From positions 30,530,856 through 30,594,855 of the forward strand of contig CM017571.1 of assembly GCA_007844125.1 (NCBI GenBank): a stretch of DNA of 64,000 nt, in the 5' to 3' direction. The stretch comes from Sinonovacula constricta. Its lineage: Eukaryota > Mollusca > Bivalvia > Cardiida > Solecurtidae. The position numbers were made by a program, and so were the translations under genes. The notes below the pieces were generated by a model, which worked only from the letters and a program-made list of their open reading frames with translations, searched no databases and was not told the origin of the DNA. Below, one piece after another: positions 46,280-59,689 of this stretch (positions are counted from its first letter, which is position 1; each line of letters starts with the position of its first letter).

Positions 46280-49200
46280 AGACTAAGGTGTTGTTTTTTT
46301 AAATTTACTCAGATACAAACGTTTATGTACGCAAACATAGAATCAAGGACAGTCTTAATTTTTTTTAAATTAAAGCTTTACTAGGATCAGGTGAATTCTA
46401 TATTTATAAAAATAATACTTAATACAGAAGAGGGTTCGAAATAGTTTTACATAATCACCAAAACATTGTTGATAGAAACAGTCTATCCTAAATACCAGTA
46501 TTTTATCATAAACGCTACAAACGTACACTGCTTATCTTAATACACAAAGTGTATGTTATACACCATCTACAATATTACAAAGCTACACGTAAAAGTAGAA
46601 GAGCACATGTGATTTCTATTTAATGCTATCTTAAAAGTAAAAATAATATACATTATAACACATTTGAGCTAGCATCAACAACATCTCTGCTGGTAGTCGA
46701 TTAGGTAACGGTATCTTTCATATTAACCACCCTTTACTTCCCGCGTTAAGATTTCAGACAGGAACTACATAAAGGATTGTGCAGTAAATAATTCTGCACA
46801 AGGTCTCACATTTATTAGTCAGTCGTGGATTTGATCTCGAAACTTTTCTGTCCACAAGACGTTGTTTTTACTAATTTCACGCATAGAAGCATAAAAGTTG
46901 TGAATATAAAAGGCTTACAAATGGAAACACGTGCCAAACGGAAATAATAAAGCCAACCGCTTTAGTAAAACATAATAATCAACCATATATTCATAGCATG
47001 ATACTTTTACAACTTAATGTGTTTTCTATGCTTATGTTTTTTTTCTTTTCGCCTCAAACGAATATGAAACACTTTAGATATTATTTTGCTTTTAGAACAA
47101 TTGGCGGTGATGTGTAGCAGAAAAAATACTGAGCTTTTTTGTTTATTCCCTTATTCTCTTCAATCGCAGTAAGGTTAATTAGAGTTAATCTTTTAAACAT
47201 CGAATTGCCAATTTTAAATTATTATAAAACAAACAAAATTGAATTTATTAAATTGAGAACATTATTTTTACGTCTAACAGACCGGGAACTATTATTATCA
47301 TTGTCTCTATAACGGGTCAACTGTTTTATTAGTTTTCATCTTTCGATTGCAACAGTTTACCTTGGTTGGGCGTGGCCGAGCGGTTAGAGTGGTTAGAGTC
47401 ACTGACTTGTGACTCTTCACACCTTCAGCGCGTGGGTTCGAGTCCCGGTGGGGCGAGACCTTTCATGTGGAGAGGTTTTCCAGCTGACATGCGGTGCGCC
47501 AGTGGTTCTACCCAGATATAAGACTTGGGTGTTCCTCAACCAATAATTAGCTAGATGTCGCCAACATCACTTTACTTGTGTTTGTGCTATGTAACAAAAA
47601 ACAACAACAGCAAAACACATTTTAATGTCATGTTTATTTTAATGGCTGCTTTATAGTCAGTACATACATTTCCATCATATATTTATCATTATTATTTATT
47701 CTTCAATATTTGAGAGTATAGTGAGCTAAACCGGAATAATGTAAATACTTGTATCTTAAAAACTACGAAATTTCTTTAAATTTACAAGTAAAACATTTTG
47801 TGAATTCTCTTAAGTATAAATGATATATTTTAATAAAACATGATAATAAAATCAAATGACGATTTGGCTTCAACGCTACGTATCTTGTTGCAAGTGTATG
47901 ACTGTATAACGACTAAAATGCATCTACATAGCTTGTCATACTATGTTCACTTTAATCAATAACTGACAAAGTCTTACAATTCTACGATAGTAATTATTAT
48001 CTTGATTATAAAAGAAAAAACATCTATGTTGAGACCCATTCAGCGATATGATAATGCTACAAAATATTGTTTTGATATTTCTAAATGTATGCAGTGTTGT
48101 CCATACGTTGCCAACATTTTTATAATTTATTATTAACATACACGTTCAGTCCGTACAATCTGAAACTGATTGACACACAATGTACTGTCCTTGTTTCTGT
48201 CTTTGGCGTCGTTATTTGTCTCAGAAATGTTGCAAGAAAAAAAATAATTACTGTCACAAAATTATTGGGTAGTAGAAATCATTCGCTGTCACAGAAATAG
48301 ATATACACCCTCTTAAGCATGTTAAATAGCTGATTAGTAATTACATGTTTGTGTTACATTTGTGTGCCATTTTCATTAACGCGTATAATGAAATACCTAT
48401 CAAGAGTATATATGTAGCTTCACTATGGAATATTTAATGTTGTTTAAGATAGTTAATTTACACATGCATCGTTCATTTAATACTTACATTTTTAAAGATA
48501 CATCTCAGTCCTGGAATATTAAGCCGGTTTGCTCATTTAAAAATCATGACAATTTATAATAAATAAGTAACGCCGCCTGAATATTATTGATAATGCATTT
48601 TATGTACACAAAGTGGTAAAATAGAAATGGTATTGATATATAAATAAGCACCCAACATAGTAGCTATATTCTATAAATAAACGGATGTTTGTTTGATGTT
48701 TGTAATTTTTTACTGGTTACAATGTGGAAGTCACACATACTAATTTATTAGTAAATAACATCTAGTGACGGTAACAATGCGCTTAACTAGTTAACTGGTT
48801 TGGTAAGTAACATGTTAACACTGACTCAAATGTACCAATACCGTTCACATTAATGATAATTTTCAAGTCTCTATCCTAAACAGTAAACCTATTTTTCAAA
48901 TATTTATTATTTAATTATATTAGTATATATTAGTATATATTTTGTTAAATATATGATACATTAAAATGGTATTTATTAACCGGTAATCACTTATGTATTT
49001 GCATAATGAGATCTATAAGAATATATAGGAGTTAAAAAGTTGCTTCATGTTATTTGAGAAAATGTCCATGTGGCTGATTCTGTTTGAAAGCAGAATATAC
49101 TAATAAAATGACTGTCACCACATATTGGTTCTTAACATAAAAAGATAACATTTATTCGAGGTATCGTAATTCGTAATGCAACTTTAACTTTATAATAACA

Positions 49201-49600
49201 ATAACAAGGGGACATTTCTTTGTAATCAATGCCATTAAAGTTGGTGATTAAATGATACAGTACAAGTATAATCAGTACTAGATTAAACGACTTACATCAG
49301 ATACGTTGATCTGATAAAATAGAATGTTAAAATTTTTCTTGGATATTTCGTAACTGTTTCATCATCTGACAATTAGGTGTTATTGGTGACGCAAGTCGCC
49401 AGAGAAACAAAATGATATCAAGATCGTGACTATAAATATTATAATAGTATTTTAGAACAAGACCAGATGATCTTTTATATAACCAGTCCGAATCAATTAT
49501 GTGTCTTATTTTTCTTAGTTTGTTTTGAATAATAGTCGATAAATTAAGTTATAAATATCTGACATACCAATCCTTTTCAAGCAGCCATCGTCCTTGATTT
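46280..49600. repeat. Block B, copy 2
   Basis: Aligns with 20080-23120 (see anchors there). Two things differ from copy 1: it lacks the repeat R insertions, and it contains a tRNA-derived SINE near 47.4 kb. Near 49.6 kb the alignment breaks and resumes at about 54.1 kb, so roughly 4.5 kb separates the two halves. Confidence 0.65.
47364..47600 (+). mobile_element. tRNA(Leu/Ser-like)-derived SINE
   Basis: The head reads GGTTGGGCGTGGCCGAGCGG with an A box TGGCCGAGCGG (47373-47383) and B box GGTTCGAGTCC (47435-47445). A non-tRNA body follows (GAGGTTTTCCAGCTGACATG and GCGCCAGTGG), then an ACAACAACAGCAAAAC-type tail. The 5' and 3' ends do not pair as a tRNA stem. The head differs from that of the SINE at 9170-9406, so two SINE families are present. 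It resembles molluscan tRNA-related SINEs in layout; the family name cannot be confirmed here. Confidence 0.75.
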
Positions 49601-52400
49601 TTTGTTGTTTTACATTATGAAAATAACAACGTATGGATTTGAACATTTCCTCTATGTATTTACAAAAGATATATTTAACAAGATAATATAAAATCGCTAG
49701 TAAGAGAATAATGTTCAATGGTGTCATAGCATGTTGGAATTGGTTCCTTATGAGCCTGGTTTCTAATGTTAAGGGTTTAAGGCTACAGTTGTGTCTGGTT
49801 TTTATTAGTTAGTATGGGTTAAGTTTCGCTTTGGATAAAATGGCACTTAGAAATATTTAAGTAATAATCTATACATATCGTAAGAACGTTCGCTTGCAAT
49901 GCTTATCATCAATTAATAAAATAAAAGAAAATGGTAAAACAAGCAATGGAATATTATTTATTTCAACAAAATAAGCTAAAGCACACAAAATTTTTGTTGA
50001 AAAATTACTTTCATAATTAATAAATAAAAATGGCGAAGATGAGATATTTCTATTTCAAATTAATTATTAATTGTAGGTAGCATATATTTTTGTAATATAT
50101 ATCAAATTATTATGTATACAATACATTTATATTATATATAAATTTGAAATATAATTGTAAGACAATTATCTAAGACTATATAGCCTGACTTCATACATTA
50201 ATGCTGATGCAATTCCGAATGGGTTATTTTTAATTTCGTAAATATAAACGTACTTTTAATATGATGTTCGTATGATGGTTATCAATAAAAATTAGACATT
50301 ATTATCATTTTATAATTTTCATAATTTATTGAAGTAAGGGATACAGTAGTCTGTACCAAAGATAAGCATCAGTGGTATGTTTTGTTTGTTTTCTACGTTT
50401 GCATATTTTACAACTTACGAATACAATAGGTGGAATACATCGGACAACTTGAAATTAAAATACGAATATAAGAATTATCCGCCTTTAACTTATTGTCATG
50501 GAATCCTGATAGTAAAAAAGCAATTTATAGTCATATTTAAAATGTATACGGGATGCTCTCCTAAAAATATAAAAAAAACTTTCATGGTATACTTAAAAAT
50601 GTATTAACAAATTAAAAACAACCAGATCGCATTTGAATAATTGGTTGAAATAGTTATGTCTAGAGCTTTTGAAAGTAAATAAGTAATCAGTTTGTGTACA
50701 ACAACAGTAATTTATTCGATTCTTAAAATGCCAAACCTTTACAATCAAGCTTATAGCTGTAATGACTTTTTGTCAGAAATACTTTGGGTTTTAGCCACAC
50801 CATCTCTTTGCATCTCACACGAAGTCCCACGTGCAATTTTTTCAGGAGAATAATACTCATAATGCTGAAAATCCGATATACATTTATGAAAGAGAATGTT
50901 CCGAAATTTTAACCTTAGACTATGGATTGTTAGACGTCACCATCTTGGATCAATGGATCATTTATTATCATCAATGTTCAGTTTGACCGACAAGTCCATA
51001 GATGAAACAATTTCCAAGGTAATATAGATAAATATGTGCAGAATGTGATTAAACGTCTAAAATGTCTAAAATACATTCTATTCCTTGAGGAGTATACAAC
51101 ATATCAACCGATCGAATAGAAAGGTTTGTACTACACAATGGGGTGTCTGATTCCGTATTTTATTCATATAGGACTTTAAAGCAATTTTGGCACGCCAGTC
51201 CAATTAAACAATTTCTTTGAAGTGTCAAATGTGTTCCATTATGAAGAAATATAATATTGTATTCAAACGTATACACGAAACGATGTTTAGGGAAATAAAT
51301 TCTTGATTATACTGACGTTATCGGTTGATAATATATACGCTAAGTGGCGCAGTGAAAAAGAAACTGCGATTTAGTAAGCCATAACAAAAAAAACTCAGCA
51401 AAAAAGCTTGGATCAAAATATCATTTAGTTATATGTTTTTATTTCATCATAATGATCATAAGAACGCGATGATGAAATCGACCATCAATATAAGTGTTAA
51501 TATTGTTCTCGCGCCTTTATTCACAGAAATTTATCTAGATTAGCTTGCTTTAATAACTACTCCTGATTTATGTCGTCAATAAAACATGAACACCAAAGTT
51601 TTAAATCAATGTATGAACTGATTAGCTGCTTACTTCCAGCTCCAGAGATTTTAAAATCTTTAAACTATTTTGATAGCAATTATTTAAAAAAACTTAAATC
51701 TACTTCAAATAGGAAGAAGCATGTACAAGCACAACGATTTATTTATTTTTCTCACTATATAAACTCCGATTTATTTTATGTCTACAAAACTGAATATTGG
51801 CACTATTGTGATTTTAATTTTTATCAAAACGACAACGGTTTGGTTGTCGATGCTTTTATCTCCTATACATATTGTACATCAGTTATTATATTTAGTGTAA
51901 GTTTTGTTTGTCTAACGTAATCCTTTATCATATTGAACTCCCAACAAATGTGCTTGCTGTAAGTTGACTCACTTTAATGGGATTTACACTGTTTGTGTAG
52001 TTTACAGGAAATGCGAGGTTGGGCTCTACAAGTCAGGTTGAAGCGCTCTAGTCGGACGTTTTTGCGATTCCTAGGCGGTAATTGTTGGTTTTTCTTTATG
52101 CATGTAATGTCTCGTCTCTGTGTTTTGTCACTTTGTACGTTTAGTCTGTATGACTTCGTCTAGAATAGTTCAAATTTTAGTATTGATGATTATACCCATT
52201 GGACATTGTTTTTCCTATTTATGTAACACAAAATTGTACACACTTCTCAAATGATGAACAACGCTATAGTAATGTTAAAGATGTTAAAGATGGTTTAATG
52301 TCATGTTTTTTTCATCTCTCGCATTGAATCTTATTTTGTTAACGCTTTGTGCTTTTTGAACTCAGGTAGTAATGGTGCAAATTATACAGCCTTCCGTTTA
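49601..52400. other. Gene-free part of the block B copy 2 insertion
   Basis: AT-rich. The longest frame (51570-51920, 116 codons) has no recognisable domain, an unremarkable Ser/Tyr-rich composition and no splice or promoter context, so I do not call it a gene. A very diverged repeat R-like stretch (AGTCGGACG..CCTAGGCGGTAATTG) lies near 52020-52180. Confidence 0.4.
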
Positions 52401-52680
52401 CATTTAATTTGACTTAGCTTTACGATTTCACTAACATAAACAATTATACAAAATTGTTAGTGCCCAAGTAGCGAGAAGAACCATCTATGACTATGACAAC
52501 TGAAGCATGAAATACGACGCACCTTTACGACATTGGATTCTGCCTTACCGACAGTAATTATTATCTCAGGCAGTCGCACGTTAAGTAGATAGGTAGTTGC
52601 ATGTAAGGTAAATGGGTTTGGTAGTTAACAAGCAAGGATTATGATTTGCCATAACTCAAACGGAATGTGATATTAGATCT
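52400..52680. repeat. Block A fragment, copy 4
   Basis: Weakly aligned with 13050-13290 and 18690-18900, centred on the micro-exon and its acceptor (TTATTATCTCAGGCAG). Confidence 0.4.
52570..52607 (+). other. Micro-exon candidate (copy 3, 38 bases)
   Basis: Preceded by TTATTATCTCAG and followed by GTAAAT. The exon body (GCAGTCGCACG..) resembles the 13212 and 18824 copies at its 5' side but has lost the ATTATGGCAG end. Confidence 0.3.
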
Positions 52681-52690
52681 AACAATGCTT

Positions 52691-52859
52691 CGTTCCAAGG
52701 CGGTAACTGTCGGGTTTGCTCTTTTCGTTAAATGACTCATTACAAATTTGTTCTTACTTTTCGCTTAGCTTGCATGTGAAATACCTTTGTTTCGTGCCTT
52801 TTCGGAGTTTGGTATATGTTGCAATACTCATAGGACTTTGTCATATATTCTTATTCGTG
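52691..52859 (-). repeat. Repeat R copy
   Basis: Reverse copy from CGTTCCAAGGCGG to CATATATTCTTATTCGTG; the hairpin core and distal part are missing. Confidence 0.7.
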
Positions 52860-54110
52860 TTCTTTTTTATTTGTGAACTCACTTCTTCGACTAAATCAGT
52901 AGTTGGCTGTAGTTAAACAAAGTGTGTGCTACCAGTGACTGGTGCACTGTGAACAAAACATAATAAGAGTTAGAGTTCACCGTAGAGGGTTTCTAGAAAC
53001 CTAACATAATTAGAAAAAACTTAAGTGTATTTTGCGGAAAAGTATAGATGGTATATAATAAAATTGCTTGCAGAATTTGAAACAAGTACGGCAAGGACAA
53101 AATCAACCCTTGTCTAACCTAAACAGTATTACTACTTTGTATCTTCTACCTTAGAAATGGATGCATTTCTCGATGATTCTTGCGAATCTTAAGAAATTAT
53201 TTTACAAATCTTACCTACTACCAATGCGTTGTGAAAAACAACTACACCATTGCAATAAAACAGATTTAAAAGTGATAGATTAATACTGGTATCTGCAAGT
53301 CACTTTTTTATTTGACAAATAAATCTATAAAAGTTCATGGATAAACAGTCTTTGGCTGATCTTTTTTAATAACCAGTGATAGATATACGATTGTTTCAAA
53401 TGAAGGCATAAGACCTTTGGAACATTATTCTGTATCTGGGCAATTGTATCCACTGGTTTATGGTATAAAGACTACAAATGTGCAGGAAGGACGGAAGAAA
53501 ATACTATGACATGCAGGCCGCGAGTTTTTGACTTTTGTTTCACCGTTTTGTTCTTTTACATCTTGAAGTCACCCATCGTGCTGCCAACCACTCGATAATA
53601 CCGGTAAATGGATTACTGAAAAGTGGTGGAGACGTCATTTCATCTCGTTAAAGTAAAGGAAAGAGACTCGCCATAAAAGGGAAATTCATGAACATTATCC
53701 AACATTATATTAGTATTTCAAAGCAACTAACTGGGTACATAATTTGTAATCGGTTAAACTACAAATGAAGCAATCAATCGGTTAACCATTCAAACGTTGC
53801 TATTCCAAGATTCAATACAACCAATTTTTAAGTTTTAAATCATTTAGTCTGGGTCAAGATTCCGATATCATATAGTATGTTAACGTTTCTTCTGTTGCAA
53901 CAACTAACAAAGGATATAAACAGTGTGCGTTTTACACAGCAATATTTTGTTATTTATGTCAAGTTTCAGGTCTGTAAACGTTGTTTAAATCATTGACTAC
54001 ATTGTTTTGTTACCACAGAGAATAAATTAACAAGTGGAACGCTAGTGTTGATAAATTACGTCGAACATAATGAGTTATCCGCTGCATTTTCATCTCACTC
54101 CCGTTTCTCT
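52860..54110. other. Gene-free stretch
   Basis: No frame, RNA or repeat signature stands out. It ends where the block B alignment resumes. Confidence 0.4.
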
Positions 54111-54990
54111 TACGAAGACAAACTAAATTACTATAATTAACTTGTGTGCGCAAGTGCAAGTGTAAAAAGGGAATCATAAGGACTGATAGCTTTTATCATG
54201 TCATTGAAACAATCCAGAAATAAGGTTTTCTGAAACCGGCTTGCAGAACTCTAACCTCGTACTTTTTCCTCAGAACGAACAGTATCGACTTTTCTGTATT
54301 CCCTCAATGATCCATCTGTTTTTCCCACCAGATCTTATCTTAAACAAAGCATTTGATGTGTGTTTTAAAGCAGCCTTTCAAACATCCAGGTCACCAGTTC
54401 CAATAAAATGGTTTGATTTCAAAACTGTGATAGCAGGAATTATTGCGTATTATTCATATCTTTGTGGTGATAAACCTCTTTCTTCATTTGGTATTCATAT
54501 ATTGCCGCCTTCTAGGTTTGCATGAGTTACTGAAGCGGAAGCTTTTAATGCCAGAAACCAGTTTATTCTAAAACATTTATACAACAAAGCTTTAGATTTT
54601 ACACATTTTGAAAAGCTTTTTAAATTTAGTTCCGCATAATGAATGTATCGCTTCAAAGTATAAAACTTAAAAGGCACTGAAGCAAACAGGTCGTTGTTAC
54701 TTTATGAAAACTGTAATTTACTTCCTTTAAAGCAGACTCTAGTTGAAGCATGTCTCTTAGCCTCTTCTTTTTATATAACTGAGGATACTTAAACAGTCTC
54801 CATTGCTGTAAACATGAGATTGCACAGGAGTTATAACTTCGCAGATTGGCTCTCTTTATTATATTAGTGGTCATTTGGAGAAAAATCCTCGGGATATTGT
54901 ATTTTATCGATAATTATAAACGCTTCACAATTCTAAAACTTTGTTTCGTTGGGTGTTTTTCTATTGTCAGTCTTAATTACTTCATTTTTG
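54110..54990. repeat. Block B, copy 2 continued
   Basis: Aligns with 23140-23500 (GACAAACTAAATTA, CATAAGGACTGA, AGCTTTTATCATGTCATT, CAGTATCGACTTT, CCACCAGATC) and with 24060-24160 (CATTTTATCGATA-like near 54900). The frames at 54241-54525 and 54846-55187 are not conserved against copy 1 and have no family resemblance; the second is simply hydrophobic. Confidence 0.6.
54231..54275 (+). repeat. Repeat R core fragment inserted in block B
   Basis: GAAACCGGCTTGCAGAACTC then TAACCTCGTACTT matches the AAACCGGTTTAACAGAGCTC part of repeat R. It replaces a shorter TTCTAATTTTCCTTAG in the aligned copy at 23258-23277. Confidence 0.5.
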
Positions 54991-55199
54991 GTTTGTTATT
55001 GCTTTTCAAACTGACCTGGTTTGTTTACTCTTTTGATAGCTCTCCCCCTGTTCATTTTGTACATAATTTTAATAATTATCTGTTTTTACTCTTACTCTTG
55101 TCGATGCAAGTGCTTGCTGTTGACTGTCTTATTTACGAGCAAAATGCGGGATTTGTGATCCGAAAACAGTTGGTCGTTTTGTTTTAACAACTGAACGTT

Positions 55200-57600
55200 C
55201 CTAGCAGATAATTAAATATGCAATGTCCTGTTTCAGTGTTTAAGTCACTTTAACTGTATAGTTTATTAATTTATATAAGTGTTTAATATTATTATATATT
55301 TTAATATATTTTAATATATGTTATAATTCTCATTAGATATGGGCATATTTCGTTAAAGTTTTAAAGAGTGCGAAACATTTACCCGCTAACAAGCATGTTC
55401 TACTTGACTTATGTATTAGCCTTTCTAAGAGAAATTATATATTCTTTTTAATTCTCTGTCTTCCTATCAATCAAAGCCAAAAACTTTTAAGGGTATGCAT
55501 ATTTGTTCTTTAACGTAAATTAGTTGTATCAATCTAAGTCTGAGTTAAATGTTTAAGTAGTGAAACGCCAGTCGTGTAGATTCTTGTGAAATAATAAACT
55601 TACAGAACATTGTTAAAAAGTATCTAAAACTGAACAATTTGATATACATTTGTCTTGCTTAGTTATTTGTTTATTCAGTCAAACATTTTTACTTCCACTT
55701 ATGCTTTAATTAAACTGTTTAGTGTTTACATTGTAAAAGGCAAAAAAAATGTTGCAAAGTAAATTAAGATCTAAATGCATATACATTAACATCGACAACA
55801 TAGGTCAATAAGGTTTAATACAATTTGGATAAACCGATTTAAATGTCGCCAATTGTCTGCTAATATGTTTGTTTTACTTAATACTTATTTAACTAACCTT
55901 TATAGGCACTGTAATACAAACCTTATATAAAGATGCAACTAATAAAGAAAACCTATATTATTATGTCAAGATAGTGTGTTGTCTAATAGATAAATAAATA
56001 AAATAATTTCTGCTATGTTTGTACCTTACATAAATAATAATTATGTATTTTCCCATTCTCCTATATATTCTGCTCCTTTGGGGATGTATGTACGAAAGGG
56101 TGTGTAATTAAACAAGAATGCTTACAGTCAGCCCTGTTCGAGTTAATTAAATCTTGTAACATTATTTTATGAGGGGTGTATAATGAATGTTTGTGTCGTC
56201 ATGTGAATGATTTAAACCTCTAACGTTGCAGCTTTTCAACTAGAAACAAACTAATAAAGTATACCAAAGAATAGCAAAAGTAGAATATGTGTCTTGTTTT
56301 AATTTAAAACAGCTAATGTTACAACATTCGTGTGATTCTTTATACATAATTTCATCTAGTGCAGTATGAATTTTGAGAGGTGTGCCAACACTGGAATATA
56401 ATTATCAACTCACTGCAAAATATATTTCTTCGTTTTCTTTCATTTTTCTAAATTCGTTCGTTTCTTTCTTGTATTTGTATGTAAATTTAATTTTGACCTT
56501 CAACATTGTCTTGTCTTTCACAACATATTTATTTTTATACATCACAAATGTATCCTATCTTTGCCTGCTGATAATGTCTTGATAATAGCCTGGTTTGTCT
56601 GTAAATAACGGAAGCCTTTTCTCTCAATCATAGGGGTAAGGTTTTTTCCTTTTTATAGCATTTACAACTACTGATCTTAACCCATCCGCCTCACTTTTCT
56701 CTAAATTTTATGAAAATTATTTCTTCGTGATGAAATCAATAATTGTCAACCAAAACGAAAAAATTTAAATCGCTTTTCAGAACTGATATACCACAATCCG
56801 ATAACGTACGCTTCGATACATTATCTACGCGTAGTGAGACCTACCACTTCCAACATAACAGCTTTCGGTAACCTCTCGTGTTGTTGTAAAGCATCCAGGT
56901 ATCTCCCTTCTTTCACTTGTTCTAGTTTATGTGTAACATTGAATCTACTTTTGCCGACTGACCGTCCCAAGGCAGTCAATGCTGATTTCGTTCTTTTTGT
57001 GCATCCTGGTTCGTCTCTGTGTTGTTGTTTGTTTTGTTGTGTTTTTGTGTAGTTGTTTTTTGTTGTTGTTTCTGTTGTTTTCACTTTTGAATTTACCCTG
57101 TTTGCCTTTGTCTAAAGGTAGTTCAGATTTAAGTATATGTGGTAGTTCTTATAGGACCTTTTCATATTTTCATATTTTTACATGAGTAATCCTTCTGTTC
57201 GATTATGCATGTCTTGGTCACATCATTTTATGAACTTTAAATTTTACACTTGCGGGTGTATCAAATATGCTTGCTATGTAAACTAAACAAAAAATGGGAC
57301 CATCTTTCTAGACAGTTTCTCGTAATTCTGCACATCTTGTAGAACATCCGATCCGAAGTTAAGTTGTATATTCTGATTAAAACTAATCTGTATGGTGTTT
57401 TTCATTACATAAACTTGTCTATTTCACACACAATGTATGTTAATACGCTTTTAAAGGAGCATTTATCTAACTACTTTGTAGTTATTACCGAAACTGATTG
57501 TTAAGTCATTGTTGCCTAACACAATTCTGCATTTATCAGGAACGTGACATCCGTGACTGTAAACTAGCCATGGACAATTAAGGTGGAAACATATTGTGTT
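55200..57600. other. Gene-free stretch with a diverged repeat R remnant
   Basis: No supportable gene. On the minus strand at about 56945-57020, AGGCAGTCAATGC and CCGACTGACCG echo repeat R (CGGTCAGTCGG), but divergence is high. The frames at 56821-57185 on both strands lie in T/G-rich sequence around this remnant. Confidence 0.35.
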
Positions 57601-57607
57601 GTTAAAT

Positions 57608-57772
57608 AATGGAATGTGGCAAAGTCCTATGAGCACTGCAACATATACTTAAATTTGAAAAGACAGAGTACAAATGTATTCACATGCATGCCAAATTAAA
57701 AAATAAGAACACATCATTTATGAGTCATTACCAAAAAGAGCAAACCTAATAGACGGTCAGTCGGCTGTGGTA
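57608..57772 (+). repeat. Repeat R copy
   Basis: Forward copy from GGCAAAGTCCTATGAGCACT to CGGTCAGTCGGCTG; truncated inside the hairpin. Confidence 0.65.
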
Positions 57773-57884
57773 ATGACAATGAAAGAGAAGGTGAGCTAGT
57801 TAAAATTATACAGTAACAGGGGGATTGTTGTGTTTATTAAGCTTCATGACACACCATGCGAATTGACAATGCAATGTATGTAAG

Positions 57885-58056
57885 CTATTAAAAGCTAGTG
57901 GTAACTAGCACGAGAACATGTTTATTGTAGTGTAAAGCCATCTGTCCGGCACATAATGTAAAATGATAAATCGACGTTTGTTAGCTAAAGACATCTATGG
58001 GCAGCTAGAACGAGGAAAGCATTATTGTTGTGTTCAACCATCTGTCTGACACATGA
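57885..58056. repeat. Two-unit imperfect tandem repeat, period about 95
   Basis: Units share GCTAGTGGTAACTAGCACGA or GGGCAGCTAGAACGAGGAAA, then TTATTG..GTGT..CCATCTGTC and a GACACATGAA or GGCACATAAT end. It begins a few bases after the repeat R copy. Confidence 0.5.
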
Positions 58057-58059
58057 ACG

Positions 58060-59550
58060 TGAATTTAATCAATTTAAGTTTATTTAAGTGATTTATAATC
58101 ATTTATATGCAATTTCTAAATCACTTTTAAGCAATTAAGCATGTCATGAAAGGTGAAGCGTTCATGGGCACTGCCATCAGGTTCTCTAATTTGGCAGCGT
58201 TTGTAAATATTTAATGAGAGCAGTTGTTTGTGTTTAATTTTTGAAAAAGGTAATTTGCCGAAAATTTGAGTGTGAGCATTTTTAGAAAAAAAAAATTAAG
58301 GATAATATTTTTTAACTTTCAGTTTATCATTTATCTCATTTTATAGTAACATTAAACAAGAACTGAGAGTATTTGTAGAGTGCATTGTAACATTAAATAC
58401 GCAATGCAATAATTGTTATATTTGTTTGCCTCATATAAGATATCGTTAAATAATACTAAATAAATCTTATGAAGATGAAGTAAACATTCACAAATAACAA
58501 TACCTTATTTTAAGGTAAGCATGCATGTTAACCAGAAACCATTTACTTTCCGTTCTTAAAGATTAAAGTATGCAGATTATCTACAGTGTTTTGATGCACA
58601 CGAGTTTTTTTTAAAAAAAGATCTTGAGTCCATCCAAGTAAGATTTACATATGCACTGCGGAATTTGATTAATGTGTTCTTTCCCTCCATTCTATGCTAT
58701 TAATTTTCTTTCACCAAATCACATTAATCAGTTCAGTGTGTGAAGAATGTCGTCTTACGCAGAAAAGCGAATAATTGGAAACACCCATGTTTAAGTTAGT
58801 TCCTATTTAATTCCGAATGATGCCTGTTCAAATGGTGTTTAGTTCGCAATTTATTTACATCGCTACATTTGCCTTTTGCTATTCACAAGAATTTAGGGAT
58901 TAAGTTATCTCAGCAAACAACTTAATGTACGCGAAAACAGTTTAAATCAGCATTTTGTACCATGATAAATAATTAAGCTCTGGACTGATTTGAACTGTTT
59001 GTAAAATAACAACCAACCAATAAATCAATCACGAAGGGGTTTGTTCTAGTAATAAAAGAACTTGTAAACTAATAGAGTAAGTTTATCAGTTTCATAATTC
59101 ATGCTACAAGATAATTTAATGTTGAAGTTGCCACGTAAAAGCCACCAATGTTTCCCCTGCAGTCACAACTCCAAGTAAGAGAACAGATAGTAAGTCAAGA
59201 ACACACCTTACAAAGAAAGCTGTCTTAGTCCTCAACGTAGATACGCGTAAAAACAATCTGACAGTTTGTGGTATTCAACATTTCAAAGCTTGTTTTAAAT
59301 AAAATACTGATTTATTAATTTTAATTTTATTAAATAGGTTAATGTGTCTTAAAGTTAATGTGTTTATCTCCCTGCATGTGTATCTTTTCAATGGTGTATT
59401 TTATTTTTATTTCTACGAATTATAAGTTATTGTGGTGTTGTGCATGTGGGACGAACTTCCAGCCATGTCCACGTATTTACTTGTTATCGCAGTTTCTTTT
59501 TTATTGATAGTACCACAACAATTACATATTTATATAGTACATTTGTTAAC
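58060..59550. other. Gene-free stretch
   Basis: AT-rich with no recognised gene, RNA or element. Confidence 0.4.
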
Positions 59551-59551
59551 A

Positions 59552-59684
59552 ATAAAAATATAGGACAAAGTCATATGAGCATTGCAACATATACCAAAAT
59601 TTGAAAAGGCGCATGACAAATGTATTCACTTGTAAGCCAAATGTAAAAGTAAGAACAAATCTGTGATGAGCCATTTAACAAAAT
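59552..59684 (+). repeat. Repeat R copy
   Basis: Forward copy from AATATAGGACAAAGTCATAT to GAGCCATTTAACAAAATC; truncated before the palindromic core. Confidence 0.65.
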
Positions 59685-59689
59685 CAGAT

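Noticed and set aside
47364..47460. A functional tRNA-Leu or tRNA-Ser gene
   Set aside because: A and B boxes are good, but the acceptor stem cannot pair and a SINE body follows.
51570..51920. A 116-codon gene
   Set aside because: No recognisable domain, promoter, splice context or paralogue; AT-rich sequence can yield a frame of this size by chance.
54846..55187. A membrane protein suggested by a hydrophobic 113-codon frame
   Set aside because: T-rich sequence makes hydrophobic frames by default, and the aligned block B copy near 24.1 kb does not keep the frame.
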